A stretch of DNA of 64,000 nucleotides from Ectothiorhodospiraceae bacterium (GTDB lineage: Bacteria > Pseudomonadota > Gammaproteobacteria > HK1), in NCBI GenBank assembly GCA_024234875.1, contig JACKNM010000023.1:10587-74586 (forward strand). The letters are read 5' to 3'. Shown here piece by piece: positions 6,559 through 15,966 of the stretch. Both the position numbers and the translations under genes were made by a program. How positions within the stretch are numbered: position 1 is the first letter of the stretch; every line of letters begins with the position of its first letter. The notes under the pieces are model-generated. The model worked only from the letters and a program-made list of their open reading frames with translations, was not told where the DNA came from and made no database searches.

Positions 6559-9267
6559 TCAGTGCGCCTCGTCCCAGTTGCCCCCGACACCCGCCTCCAC
6601 CACCAGCGGCACGGCGAGGTCGGCGGCCGAGGCCATGAGATCGACCACGCGCTCGCGCACCGGATCGATCGCGTCCTCGGCGACCTCGAACACCAGCTCG
6701 TCGTGGACCTGCATCACCATCCTCGCGTCGACCGTGCCATCGCCGAGCCAGGCGTCGATGCGGATCATCGCGCGCTTGATGATGTCCGCCGCCGTCCCCT
6801 GCATCGGCGCGTTGATCGCGGTGCGCTCGGCGTACTGGCGCCGCTGCGCGTTGCGCGAGTTGATCTCGGGCACGTGCAGGCGACGCCCGAACACCGTCTC
6901 GACGTAACCCTGGTCACGCGCCCGCTCGCGCATCGCCTCCATGAAGTCCTTCACACCCGGGTAGCGGGAGAAATAGAGATCGACGTACCCCTGCGCCTCC
7001 TGCCTGCCGATCCCGAGCTGACGCCCGAGGCCGAACGCCGACATGCCGTAGATCAGCCCGAAGTTGATCGCCTTGGCGCGCCGGCGCTGCTCCGCATCGA
7101 CGTCGGTCAACGCCACCCCGAACACCTCGGCCGCGGTCGCGCGATGGATGTCCTTGCCGGCGGCGAACGCCTTGAGCAGGCCCTGGTCGCCCGACAGATG
7201 CGCCATGATGCGCAGCTCGATCTGCGAGTAGTCGGCGGCGAGGATGCGGTACCCGGGCTCGGCCACGAACGCACGCCGGATGCGTCGACCCTCGGGCTTG
7301 CGCACCGGGATGTTCTGCAGGTTCGGCTCCGTCGACGACAGCCGTCCGGTCGACGCGACCGCCTGCTGGTAGCTGGTGTGGACACGACCGGTGGCGGGGT
7401 TGATGCGCCCGGGCAACGCGTCGGTGTAGGTCGACTTCAGCTTCGACATCTCCCGGTGCTCGAGGATGAGCCCGGGCAGCGGATAGTCGTGGGCCAGCTC
7501 CGACAACACCGACTCCGCGGTCGACGGCTGACCGGTGGGCGTCTTGGCGAGCACCGGTAGCCCGAGCTTGTCGAACAGGATCGCCTGAATCTGCTTCGGC
7601 GAGCCGAGGTTGAACGCCTCGCCGGCAGCGTCGTGTGCCTGCTTCTCGAGCTCGTCGATCCGCTCGGCGAGCTCTGCGCTCTGCTGTGCGAGCATGCGGG
7701 CGTCCACCCGCACCCCGGTGCGCTCCATCCGCGACAGCACCGGCACCAGCGGCATCTCGACCTCGACCAGCAGCCGCTCGAGCGAGGGCTCGGCGGCGAG
7801 CTTCGGCCACAGCGCGCGGTGCAGGCGCATGGTGACCTCGGCATCCTCGGCCGCGTACGGGCCGGCCTGCTCGAGCGCCACCTGGTCGAAGGTCACCTGC
7901 TTCGCGCCCTTGCCGGCCACGTCCTCGAAGTGGATGGTGCGATGGCCGAGATACTTCAGCGCCAGCGCGTCCATGTCATGGCGGGTCGCGGTGCTGTCGA
8001 GCACGTACGACTCCAGCATGGTGTCGAAGCGCACCCCGGCGAGCGCCACCCCGTGGCGGGCGAGGACGCTCATGTCGTACTTCAGGTTCTGCCCGACCTT
8101 GGCGCGCGTCTCGTCCTCGAGCAACGGCCGCAACGCCTCGAGCACCTCGTCGCGTGAGAGCTGCGCCGGCGCGTCCGGGTAGTCGTGGGCGACCGGCACG
8201 TACGCGGCCTCCCCCGGCGCGACGCAGAACGACACCCCGACCAGATCCGCCTGCATGTAGTCGAGGCTGGTGGTCTCGGTGTCGAAGGCGAACAGCTCGG
8301 CGTCGGCGAGCCGCGCGAGCCAGTGCTCGAGCCGCGCGCGCTCGAGCACCGTCTCGTAGGTGGCTGCGTCGGCGGCGCCCTGTGGGGCCTCGTCCGCGCC
8401 GGCGTCCTCGTCGGCCAGCAACTCGGAGAGCCAGGTCTTGAACTCGAGCTCGGCGTAGAGCTCGCGCAACCGCTCGCGGTCGGGGTCGCCGATCACGAGA
8501 TCGTCCAGACCGACGTCGAGCTCGACGTCGGTGCGGATGGTCACCAGCTCGCGCGACAGCGGGAGCTGCTCGAGGCTGTCGCGGAGGTACTCGCCCACCT
8601 TGCCCTTGATCTCGTCGGCATGGGCGACGATCTCGTCGAGGCTGCCATGGGTCGCAAGCCACTTCGCGGCAGTCTTCGGCCCGACCTTCGGCACCCCCGG
8701 GACGTTGTCCACGGTGTCACCGATGAGGGCGAGATAGTCGACGATGCGCTCGGGCGGCACGCCGAACTTCGCCTCGACTCCGGCGGGGTCGAGCGAGGTG
8801 CCGTCCATGGTGTTCTCGAGCACCACGCGGTCGGTGACGAGCTGGGCCATGTCCTTGTCGCCGGTCGACATCAAGACGCGAAGACCGGCCTCGGCGCCCT
8901 GCCGCGCGAGGGTTCCGATGACGTCGTCGGCCTCGACCCCGGCCACCGAGAGGAGAGGCAGCCCGAGCGCCCGCACCAGCGCGTGGATGGTCGGGATCTG
9001 CGCCCTCAGCTCGTCCGGCATGGGCGCGCGCGTGGCCTTGTACTCGGCGTACATCTCGTCGCGGAACGTCTTGCCGGGGGCGTCGAACACCACCGCCACG
9101 CGGCACGGCCCGTGCTGCGCCAGCAGCCGTCGCAGCATGTTCGCGATGCCGTAGGTGGCGCCGGTCGGGTCGCCCTTGGAGTTGGTGAGCGACGGCATCG
9201 CGTGGAACGCGCGATAGAGGTACGAGGAACCGTCGACGAGGACGAGGGTGTCGGGCTGATCGGACAT
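6559..9267 (-). CDS. polA: DNA polymerase I
   Basis: Repair polymerase that removes RNA primers and fills gaps. The 902-residue product carries all three domains: 5'-3' exonuclease (about 1-290, LVLVDGSSYLYRAFHA and STGDKDMAQLV), 3'-5' proofreading exonuclease (about 310-500, with the acidic pair in FAFDTETTSLD), and family A polymerase (about 520-902, with ADYSQIELRI, the RRAKAINFGLIYG helix and VMQVHDELVFEV). All catalytic acids are visible, so proofreading should be active. Start ATG 9267 begins MSDQPDTLVLVDGS, as in other PolA. It is divergent from the LOG-family gene. Confidence 0.97.
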   Translation of the reverse strand: MSDQPDTLVLVDGSSYLYRAFHAMPSLTNSKGDPTGATYGIANMLRRLLAQHGPCRVAVVFDAPGKTFRDEMYAEYKATRAPMPDELRAQIPTIHALVRALGLPLLSVAGVEADDVIGTLARQGAEAGLRVLMSTGDKDMAQLVTDRVVLENTMDGTSLDPAGVEAKFGVPPERIVDYLALIGDTVDNVPGVPKVGPKTAAKWLATHGSLDEIVAHADEIKGKVGEYLRDSLEQLPLSRELVTIRTDVELDVGLDDLVIGDPDRERLRELYAELEFKTWLSELLADEDAGADEAPQGAADAATYETVLERARLEHWLARLADAELFAFDTETTSLDYMQADLVGVSFCVAPGEAAYVPVAHDYPDAPAQLSRDEVLEALRPLLEDETRAKVGQNLKYDMSVLARHGVALAGVRFDTMLESYVLDSTATRHDMDALALKYLGHRTIHFEDVAGKGAKQVTFDQVALEQAGPYAAEDAEVTMRLHRALWPKLAAEPSLERLLVEVEMPLVPVLSRMERTGVRVDARMLAQQSAELAERIDELEKQAHDAAGEAFNLGSPKQIQAILFDKLGLPVLAKTPTGQPSTAESVLSELAHDYPLPGLILEHREMSKLKSTYTDALPGRINPATGRVHTSYQQAVASTGRLSSTEPNLQNIPVRKPEGRRIRRAFVAEPGYRILAADYSQIELRIMAHLSGDQGLLKAFAAGKDIHRATAAEVFGVALTDVDAEQRRRAKAINFGLIYGMSAFGLGRQLGIGRQEAQGYVDLYFSRYPGVKDFMEAMRERARDQGYVETVFGRRLHVPEINSRNAQRRQYAERTAINAPMQGTAADIIKRAMIRIDAWLGDGTVDARMVMQVHDELVFEVAEDAIDPVRERVVDLMASAADLAVPLVVEAGVGGNWDEAH

Positions 9268-9340
9268 GGGCGGGCCTTGGGCGGTGCTATCGTATTCGGG
9301 CGACCGATGGGGTCGGTAGCGTACGGGAAGGAACGAGACG

Positions 9341-10069
9341 ATGGCCAGCGCACCCGAGGAACCGACACGCCCGAGCCTGCGCCCACCCGACGAGGCCGCC
9401 CTGGTGCGCGAGTCCTGGAAGGTGTTCCAGATCATGGCCGAGTTCGTGGAGGGCTTCGAGCGGCTGTCGAGCATCCGCCCCTCGGTCAGCATCTTCGGCT
9501 CCGCCCGCACGCCACCGGACCACCCGTACTATCGCCTCGCCGAGACCATCGCCCGCCAGCTCTCCGATGCCGGTTTCGCGGTGGTGAGCGGGGGTGGGCC
9601 GGGAATCATGGAGGCCGCCAACAAGGGTGCGTTCGCCGGCAAGTCGGCGAGCGTCGGCCTCAACATCACCCTCCCGCACGAGCAACTGGCCAACGAGTAC
9701 CAGGACGTCTCGCTCAACTTTCGGCACTTCTTCACCCGCAAGGTGATGTTCGTGAAGTACGCGTCCGCCTACGTCGTGCTTCCCGGCGGTTTCGGAACCC
9801 TCGACGAGCTGGCCGAGATCCTGACTCTGGTGCAGACCGGCAAGAGTCAGCGCATCCCGATCATCCTGGTGCACGCGCCGTTCTGGCGCGGGCTACTCGA
9901 CTGGATCCGTGCGACCATGGTCGCCGAGCGCACCATCGCCCCCGAGGACCTGGACCTGATCCAGGTCGTGGACAGGCCCGAGGAGGTGGTCGATGCTATT
10001 TTCTCGCACTACGAATCCCGCGGATTCGAGCCTTCGGCGGCGGAGCGCGAGATGCTCATGTACCTTTGA
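9341..10069 (+). CDS. LOG-family protein (nucleoside 5'-monophosphate phosphoribohydrolase type)
   Basis: Rossmann-fold protein of the TIGR00730/LOG family, some members of which cleave the base from nucleoside monophosphates. The diagnostic motifs GGGPGIMEAANKGA and PGGFGTLDELAEIL are both present at about residues 80-95 and 150-165. They form the nucleotide-binding and catalytic face. The 242-residue form has an N-terminal extension (about 1-50) before the core, as in the long LOG subclass. The ATG is preceded by a purine-rich AAGGAA. It lies between polA and a DUF2782 gene, a pairing seen in other gammaproteobacteria. Natural substrate unknown. Confidence 0.85.
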   Translation: MASAPEEPTRPSLRPPDEAALVRESWKVFQIMAEFVEGFERLSSIRPSVSIFGSARTPPDHPYYRLAETIARQLSDAGFAVVSGGGPGIMEAANKGAFAGKSASVGLNITLPHEQLANEYQDVSLNFRHFFTRKVMFVKYASAYVVLPGGFGTLDELAEILTLVQTGKSQRIPIILVHAPFWRGLLDWIRATMVAERTIAPEDLDLIQVVDRPEEVVDAIFSHYESRGFEPSAAEREMLMYL

Positions 10070-10183
10070 CGGCGCTGTGGCGAGGGAGCGGGCAGCCTGA
10101 CCACGAGCCCAGGCCCTCAGCCCCACGCGACGGCCGGAACGCCCGTCCCGAGCCCTGCGACCAGCTCGAGTGGAGTCGACACC

Positions 10184-10528
10184 ATGCGGATCCCAGCCAC
10201 CCTCTCCGGCCTCGCCATGCTCGTCGCCGCGGGCGCCGCCGCCCAGTCGACGCCGGAGGGGCTGCAGCCCGTTCCCGAGCCGCCGCCACCGCCCGAGCGT
10301 GTGGAGAGCGGCGAGCCGCTCGAGCCCGACGTGCGCATCGTGCGCGAGGACGGCAAGACGGTGACCGAGTACCGGGTCAACGGCCGGCTCACCGCGATCA
10401 AGGTCGAGCCCGACGGCTTCCCCGCCTACTACCTGATCGACACCGATGGGGACGGCAAGCTCGAGACGCGCTCGGCGCACATCGATCGCAGCTTCATCGT
10501 GCCGCAGTGGGCGATCTTCAGCTGGTAG
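10184..10528 (+). CDS. DUF2782 exported protein
   Basis: Small 114-residue protein of the DUF2782 family, function unknown. It has a short hydrophobic signal (LAMLVAAGAAAQ) and a Pro/Glu linker, then the conserved core VRIVREDGKTVTEYRVNG, KVEPDGFPAYYLID and FIVPQWAIFSW at the extreme C-terminus. This family is typically encoded beside polA, as it is here. Likely periplasmic. A GGAG precedes the ATG. Confidence 0.8.
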   Translation: MRIPATLSGLAMLVAAGAAAQSTPEGLQPVPEPPPPPERVESGEPLEPDVRIVREDGKTVTEYRVNGRLTAIKVEPDGFPAYYLIDTDGDGKLETRSAHIDRSFIVPQWAIFSW

Positions 10529-10552
10529 CCGACGGCGCGGCCGCTCACCCGG

Positions 10553-11911
10553 TCACGAGAGCAACAACAGCGTCCCCAACCCGAGGAAGGTGGTGAAGCC
10601 GACGACGTCGGTGACGGTGGTCAGGACCACGCCGCCGGCGAGCGCCGGATCCACCCCGAACCGGCGCATGGCGATGGGTAGCAGCGCACCGGAGAAGGCG
10701 GCCACCACCAGGTTGACCACCAGCGCGATCGCCACCACCACACCGATCACCGGATCGCCGAACCACCAGTGGGCGACCAGCCCGACCACCACGGCCCAGA
10801 TGGCGCTGTTCAGGAGCCCGACCAGCACCTCCTTGTTGAGCAGCGGGCCGACGTTCCCCGATCCGATCTGACCCAGGGCCATCGCGCGAATGAACACCGT
10901 CAGGGTCTGACTGCCGGCGATGCCACCCATGCTCGCGACCACCGGCATCAGGACCGCGAGCGCCACCACCTTCTCGATCGTCGCCTCGAACAACCCGATC
11001 ACCCACGACGCGAGTAGCGCGGTGGCGAGGTTCACGCCCAGCCACACCGTGCGCCGTCTCGAGGTGACCAGGACCGGGGCGAACATGTCGTCCTCCTCGT
11101 CGAGGCCGGCCATCGACATGATCGAGTGCTCGGCCTCACCGCGGATGACGTCGACCACGTCGTCGATGGTGATTCGACCGATGAGACGCCCGGCCTCGTC
11201 GACCACCGGGGCGGAGATGAGGTTGCGCTGCTCGAACAGCCTGGCGACCTCGTTGGCCTCGAGGTCGGCCGGAATCGCCGGGGTCTCGGTGCGCAGCAGC
11301 TCGTTCACCTCGGTCTCGGGGTCGGCGGTGATCACGTCCGCGAGGCGCATCTCGCCCTCGAATCGGTTCTCGCGATCGACGACGTAGAGACGGTTGGTCT
11401 TCTCGGGGATCTCGCCGCGCCGGCGCAAGTAGCGCTGCACCACCTCGATGGTCACGTCCTTGCGGATGGTGACCACGTCGACGTTCATCAGACCGCCGGC
11501 GGTGTCCTCGTCGTAGGCGAGGATGGACTCGATCCGGACGCGCTCCTGCGCGTCCATGGCGCGGAGCACCTCGTCGATGACGTCCTCGGGCAGGTCCTGC
11601 AGCAGGTCGGCCGCGTCGTCGTCGTCGACGGTGCTCGCGATGGCGGCCAGGGTTGCCGGCGCCATCCGCAGCATGCGCGGCGTGCGCACCGAGTCCTCGA
11701 CCTCCGCCAGCACCTCGGAGTAGAGGTCGGGATCGATGAGCTCCCAGACGGTGTCGCGGTCGGCGACCGGGAGCGACTCGAGGAGGTCCGCGATCTCCGC
11801 CGGATGGAGGGCGGCGATGATCGTGCGCGCCTCGTCGAGCGCGCCCTCCTCGAGAGCGTCGATCAGCCGGTCCAGCAGGCTCGGCGCGTCGACTTGCTCG
11901 GCATCGGTCAT
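10553..11911 (-). CDS. mgtE: Magnesium transporter MgtE
   Basis: Mg2+-gated channel for magnesium uptake across the inner membrane. The 452 residues comprise an N-terminal helical MgtE domain (about 1-135, with DLLESLPVADRD and DLLQDLPEDVIDEVL), a CBS pair (about 140-260, magnesium sensing), and five membrane helices in the C-terminal third including MPVVASMGGIAGSQT, part of the conserved pore. I used the ATG at 11911 (MTDAEQVD), preceded by GAGGTG; a longer in-frame extension lacks support. It is the last gene of the hem-pts run, and mgtE is a frequent neighbour of ptsHI in proteobacteria. Confidence 0.93.
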   Translation of the reverse strand: MTDAEQVDAPSLLDRLIDALEEGALDEARTIIAALHPAEIADLLESLPVADRDTVWELIDPDLYSEVLAEVEDSVRTPRMLRMAPATLAAIASTVDDDDAADLLQDLPEDVIDEVLRAMDAQERVRIESILAYDEDTAGGLMNVDVVTIRKDVTIEVVQRYLRRRGEIPEKTNRLYVVDRENRFEGEMRLADVITADPETEVNELLRTETPAIPADLEANEVARLFEQRNLISAPVVDEAGRLIGRITIDDVVDVIRGEAEHSIMSMAGLDEEDDMFAPVLVTSRRRTVWLGVNLATALLASWVIGLFEATIEKVVALAVLMPVVASMGGIAGSQTLTVFIRAMALGQIGSGNVGPLLNKEVLVGLLNSAIWAVVVGLVAHWWFGDPVIGVVVAIALVVNLVVAAFSGALLPIAMRRFGVDPALAGGVVLTTVTDVVGFTTFLGLGTLLLLS

Positions 11912-12044
11912 GACGACACCTCGAGGGAGGGGGATGGTCGGGTGAGGTCGGTCGGAGCGGCGACCCGGCGTGAGCCTGGTCACCGGGCGGACGAGGGGGA
12001 CATTGTAGTTTGCGCGGCGCCGCCGCGCACATCTCGGGCCGCCG

Positions 12045-13790
12045 TCAGGCCGCCATGCCGCGGTTCAACGCCTCCAGAACCGCGTCGCGAGTCTCCACTC
12101 GCCCGGCGCGGACCAGGCGGCGCGCGAGCCGGCGCGCCTCGTGAGTATCGCATTCGACGATTGCCTGCTTGACCTCCAGCAACGCCCCGGGATGGACGCT
12201 GAATTCCTGCAGGCCGAGCCCGAGCAGCAGGCGCGTGTAGCGGGCGTCGCCCGCCATCTCGCCGCACATCGCCACCGGGATCCCGGCCTTGCGACCGGCC
12301 TCGATGGTTCCGCTGACCAGCCGCAGCACCGCCGGGTGCAACGGGTCGTAGAGGTAGTTCACCTCGTCGTCGACGCGGTCGATGGCAATCGTGTACTGGA
12401 TGAGGTCGTTGGTCCCGATCGACATGAAGTCCACGTGGCGCGCGAACAGGTCGGCGCAGATGGCGGCCGCCGGGACCTCGATCATCACCCCGATGGGCAG
12501 ACTCGGGTCGAACGGCTGCCCGCGCGCGACGAGCTCTCCCCGGCAGCGCTCGATCATCTCGAGCGTCTGCATCAGCTCGGCGACCCCGGAGATCATCGGC
12601 AGCATCAGTCGCACCGGTCCACGCGCCGAGGCCCGCAGGATGGCCCGAAGCTGCGGCAGGAACAGGTTCTGCTCCTTCAGGCACAGGCGGATGGCGCGCA
12701 GACCCAGCGCCGGGTTCAGGGTCGCCGGTGCCGCGGCCTTGGCGCCGTCGAGCTGCTTGTCCGCGCCGATGTCGAGGGTGCGGATGGTGATCGGCGCGCC
12801 ACGCAGCACGCTGATCATCTCGCAATAGGCCGCGTACTGCTCCTCCTCGTCCGGCGGTACCGCACGGTTCATGAACAGGTACTCGGTGCGATAGAGCCCG
12901 ACCCCGGTCGCGCCCTCCTTGCGCGCGGTGAGCGCATCGGCCGGCAGCTCGACGTTGGCGTGCAGGTGCACCGCCTCGCCGTCACGGGTCACCGCCGGCG
13001 CGCGCCGGAGCCGACTGCGGGTCGAGCGGATGCGCGCGATCTCGAGCCGCCGCGCCCGGAAGTGGCGCAGCACCGCCGGCTTCGGCGACGCCATCACCAC
13101 GCCCTGGCGCCCGTCGACCACCACCAGCTCGTCGTCTGCGAGCAGGCGAAAGCCGTCGTGCAGGCCGACCACCGCCGGGATGCGCAGGCTGCGGGCGAGG
13201 ATCGCAGCGTGGGAGTTCGGACCACCGTACTGGGTCACGAACGCGACCACGCCCTGGTGCTGCATCAGCAGCGTGTCGGCGGGGGTCAGATCGTCGACCA
13301 GGACCACTCGCCCGGCGAGCCGCTTGGCGCGCGCCGACGCCTCGCCCTCGGTGCCGAGCAGGATGCGCTGGACGCGGTCGACGACATGGTCCACGTCGTC
13401 ACGCCGCGAGCGCAGGTACGCGTCCTCCATCGCATCGAACACCGACACCAGCGCGTCGCGCTGCAGCTTGAGCGCCCACTCGGCGTTGCACCGCCGCTCG
13501 CGGATGATCCGCACCGGGGCGCTGGTGATGCTCGCGTCCTGGAGCATGAGGAGGTGGGTATCGATGAAGGCGGAGACGTCGGTGGCGTCACCGCTGGCCA
13601 CCCGACGACCGAGTCGCTCGAGCTCGGTGCGGGCGCGGCGCACCGCGCGCCGAAACCGCCCGACCTCGTCGTTGACCTCCTCGGGCGCAATCGCGCGCTC
13701 CGCCACCTCGGCGCGACCGCGCTCGAGCAGACGGATGCGGCCGATCGCGATCCCCTTCGAGGCACCGATGCCGTTGAGCGCGAAGGTCAT
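12045..13790 (-). CDS. ptsI: PEP-protein phosphotransferase (PTS Enzyme I)
   Basis: Takes phosphate from phosphoenolpyruvate and passes it to HPr. The 581 residues have the N-terminal HPr-binding domain, the phospho-histidine loop GGPNSHAAILARSLRIPAVVG (His about 190), the PEP-binding barrel with GLYRTEYLFMNR, the signature DFMSIGTNDLIQYTIAIDR and the cysteine in AMCGEMAGD. There is no GAF domain, so it is not PtsP. The start MTFALNGIGASKGIAIGR is typical. It follows ptsH by 22 bases. No sugar-specific EII gene is present, so a regulatory or PTS-Ntr-like role is likely rather than sugar import. Confidence 0.93.
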   Translation of the reverse strand: MTFALNGIGASKGIAIGRIRLLERGRAEVAERAIAPEEVNDEVGRFRRAVRRARTELERLGRRVASGDATDVSAFIDTHLLMLQDASITSAPVRIIRERRCNAEWALKLQRDALVSVFDAMEDAYLRSRRDDVDHVVDRVQRILLGTEGEASARAKRLAGRVVLVDDLTPADTLLMQHQGVVAFVTQYGGPNSHAAILARSLRIPAVVGLHDGFRLLADDELVVVDGRQGVVMASPKPAVLRHFRARRLEIARIRSTRSRLRRAPAVTRDGEAVHLHANVELPADALTARKEGATGVGLYRTEYLFMNRAVPPDEEEQYAAYCEMISVLRGAPITIRTLDIGADKQLDGAKAAAPATLNPALGLRAIRLCLKEQNLFLPQLRAILRASARGPVRLMLPMISGVAELMQTLEMIERCRGELVARGQPFDPSLPIGVMIEVPAAAICADLFARHVDFMSIGTNDLIQYTIAIDRVDDEVNYLYDPLHPAVLRLVSGTIEAGRKAGIPVAMCGEMAGDARYTRLLLGLGLQEFSVHPGALLEVKQAIVECDTHEARRLARRLVRAGRVETRDAVLEALNRGMAA

Positions 13791-13812
13791 CCGTCCATCC
13801 TCTCCACGCCGC

Positions 13813-14082
13813 TCACTCGTCCTCGCCGAACCGGTCGGCGAGAAGTGCCTCGAGCGCGTCCAGCGCCGCATCCGCGTCGTCGCCCTCGGCCTCGACCTCG
13901 ATCGCGGTGCCGCGCGCCGCACCGAGGGAGAGCACGCCGAAGATGCTCTTGCCGTCGGCCTCCTTGGACTCGCGCCGAACGCGCACCGTGGCGCCGAACC
14001 GGTTGGCGACGGTCACGAATTTCGAGGCCGCACGCGCGTGCATGCCGAGCTTGTTGACCACGGGCAGAGTGCGGCTGGGCAT
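13813..14082 (-). CDS. ptsH: HPr phosphocarrier protein
   Basis: Small (89 aa) carrier that accepts phosphate from Enzyme I on His15 and donates it to EIIA proteins. The active site KLGMHARAA places histidine at residue 15, and a serine in DGKSIFG falls at position 46, the residue phosphorylated by HPr kinase in species that have it. No hprK or EIIA gene is in the window. The start ATG 14082 lies 5 bases past the hemD stop with AGGGG-type ribosome binding sequence inside hemD, so hemD-ptsH-ptsI are probably one transcript. Confidence 0.95.
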   Translation of the reverse strand: MPSRTLPVVNKLGMHARAASKFVTVANRFGATVRVRRESKEADGKSIFGVLSLGAARGTAIEVEAEGDDADAALDALEALLADRFGEDE

Positions 14083-14087
14083 CGCCC

Positions 14088-14894
14088 CTATCCCCTCGCG
14101 ACCGCGCCGCATACCGCGCGCGCGAGCGCCTCGTCGCCGGCGCCGTCGGCGACCACCGGCCGACGGCGCGGCGCAAGCGGCGCGAGCGCCGCGCCGACCC
14201 GCTCGCTCACCACCACGTAGCACACCGCGGCCGCCCATTCGGGCGCGTCCGCGCCGAGCTGCCGCGCGAAGTTCTCGGCCGCCTCGGCGCTGGTGATGAC
14301 CACCACGTCGAGCGCGCGCTCGCGAATGCGCTCGCGCAACCGCGCCCCGACCGGCGGCGGGGGCACGCGCCGGTAGACCCTCGCGACCGTGACCTCGGCG
14401 CCACGAGCGCGAAGCCCGTCCTCCAGATCGGGCAGGCCACCCTGGCCCTTCACCACCAGGATCCGCCTCCCGGCCACCATGGCGCTCGCGAGCGCCGGGT
14501 GGGCGAGCAGCGCCCGCGCGCTCGCACCGCGCGTCGGCACCACCGTCACCACCAGACCGTGCGCCTCGAGCGCCCGGCGAGTGCCCTCACCCACCGCCGC
14601 GATCGCCCGCCCGGCCAGCGCCGCGCCGGTGCCGGCCGCCGCGAGGCCGTGCTCCACCGCGCTCGGACTGACGAAGGCGACGAGCGCGTAGCGGGCCATG
14701 TCGGCCAGGGCGGCCCTCGCGTCGGCATCGGCGCACGGCTCGATGGCCAACATCGGTGCCCACTCGACATGCGCGCCGGCGGCACGCAGCCGTTCCACCA
14801 GACCCTCGCCGCGTCCCGCCGGGCGGGTCACCAGCACGCCGACACCCGCGAGCGGCGCCGCGCGCCGGGACGGCAGCGCCTCAGCTGGCGGCAT
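14088..14894 (-). CDS. hemD: Uroporphyrinogen-III synthase
   Basis: Closes hydroxymethylbilane to uroporphyrinogen III with ring D inversion, the branch point to heme, siroheme and cobalamin. The 268-residue product shows the two-lobed HemD pattern: VLVTRPAGRGEGLVERLRAAG at the start, VAFVSPSAVEHGL, AIAAVGEGTRRALEAHG, and VVITSAEAAENFARQLG. Sequence conservation in this family is low, but position right after hemC settles the call. The chosen ATG at 14894 overlaps hemC by 14 bases, implying coupling. Confidence 0.9.
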   Translation of the reverse strand: MPPAEALPSRRAAPLAGVGVLVTRPAGRGEGLVERLRAAGAHVEWAPMLAIEPCADADARAALADMARYALVAFVSPSAVEHGLAAAGTGAALAGRAIAAVGEGTRRALEAHGLVVTVVPTRGASARALLAHPALASAMVAGRRILVVKGQGGLPDLEDGLRARGAEVTVARVYRRVPPPPVGARLRERIRERALDVVVITSAEAAENFARQLGADAPEWAAAVCYVVVSERVGAALAPLAPRRRPVVADGAGDEALARAVCGAVARG

Positions 14895-15819
14895 AGACCG
14901 CTTCCAGGATTGCGCCGGCACCCTGCGCGAGGAGCGACTCGGCGACCTCGTTCCCCAGTGCCTCGGGGGCGATCCGCGGACCGGAGGCGGCCGCACGCAA
15001 CACCGTCGCGCCGTCGAGGCTCGCCACCAGCCCGCGCAGGCGCAGGGTGTCGCCGTCGAGCTCCGCGTGACCGGCGATCGGCACCTGGCAGCCGCCGGCC
15101 AGACGGCGATTCATCGCCCGTTCCGCGGCCACCCGACAGGCGGTCTCGGAGTCGGCGAGCGGTGCGATGCACGCCGCCACCGCCGCGTCGTCGACCCGGC
15201 ATTCGATCCCGAGCGCTCCCTGGCCCACCGCTGGCAGCATGATGTCGGTGGGGAATGCATACGCGATGCGCGCCGCGAGCCCCAGCCGCTCGAGACCCGA
15301 GCAGGCGAGGACGATGGCCTCGAAGTCGCCGGCGTCGAGCTTGCCGAGCCGGGTGCCGACACCACCACGCAGATCCACCAGCTCGAGATCGGGACGAGCC
15401 GCCGCGAGCTGGCACTTGCGGCGCAGGCTGGAGGTGCCGACCCGCGCGCCCGGCGGCAGCGCGTCGAGGCTCCGGTGGCGTGCGCTGACCAGCGCGTCGC
15501 GGGGATCGGCACGGTCGAGCACGATCGGCAGGTGCAGTCCCTCCGGCAGGTCGACCGGCACGTCCTTCATCGAGTGCACCGCGATGTCCGCGCGGCCATC
15601 GAGCATCGCCGCCTCCAACTCCTTCACGAACAACCCCTTGCCGCCGACCTTGGCGAGCGGGGCGTCGAGGAGCTTGTCGCCCTCGGTGCGCATCGGCACG
15701 AGGTCGACGGCGAGCCCGGGCCAGCGCGCGCGCAGCAGCGACGCCACGTGCTCGGCCTGCCACAGGGCGAGCGGACTGGCGCGGGTCGCGATACGCACAC
15801 GGGTGGTCGGGGCGGGCAT
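14881..15819 (-). CDS. hemC: Porphobilinogen deaminase (hydroxymethylbilane synthase)
   Basis: Polymerises four porphobilinogens into hydroxymethylbilane, using a covalent dipyrromethane cofactor. The 312-residue protein has IATRASPLALWQAEHV, AVHSMKDVPVDLPEGL with catalytic Asp, the GTSSLRRKCQ and LRGGVGTRLGKLDAG substrate-binding segments, and the cofactor cysteine in LAGGCQVPIAG. Start ATG 15819 is preceded by GAGGAAG. It is the first gene of the hemC-hemD-ptsH-ptsI-mgtE run and is divergent from gshB. Confidence 0.95.
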   Translation of the reverse strand: MPAPTTRVRIATRASPLALWQAEHVASLLRARWPGLAVDLVPMRTEGDKLLDAPLAKVGGKGLFVKELEAAMLDGRADIAVHSMKDVPVDLPEGLHLPIVLDRADPRDALVSARHRSLDALPPGARVGTSSLRRKCQLAAARPDLELVDLRGGVGTRLGKLDAGDFEAIVLACSGLERLGLAARIAYAFPTDIMLPAVGQGALGIECRVDDAAVAACIAPLADSETACRVAAERAMNRRLAGGCQVPIAGHAELDGDTLRLRGLVASLDGATVLRAAASGPRIAPEALGNEVAESLLAQGAGAILEAVYAAS

Positions 15820-15966
15820 CGGGCTTCCTCTACTGTCGCGCATGGGTGCCGCGGGCGACGCGGCCCGAGCCCGGCAATGCTACGGAGCGACACCGGTCGG
15901 GTGCAAACGGCCAGGGCTTGCGGTAACGTCGGCCCCTTGTTCGTACGCACACGGGAAGGCAGCCGG

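Noticed and set aside
12002..12028. Hairpin GCGCGGC-3-GCCGCGC and TACAAT near mgtE/ptsI as terminator plus promoter
   Set aside because: No T-run follows the stem and no -35 fits the -10; too weak in such GC-rich DNA to list as a feature.
12141..14057. 638-codon plus-strand frame across ptsI/ptsH
   Set aside because: Antisense to convincingly assigned PTS genes; no start context and no family signature.
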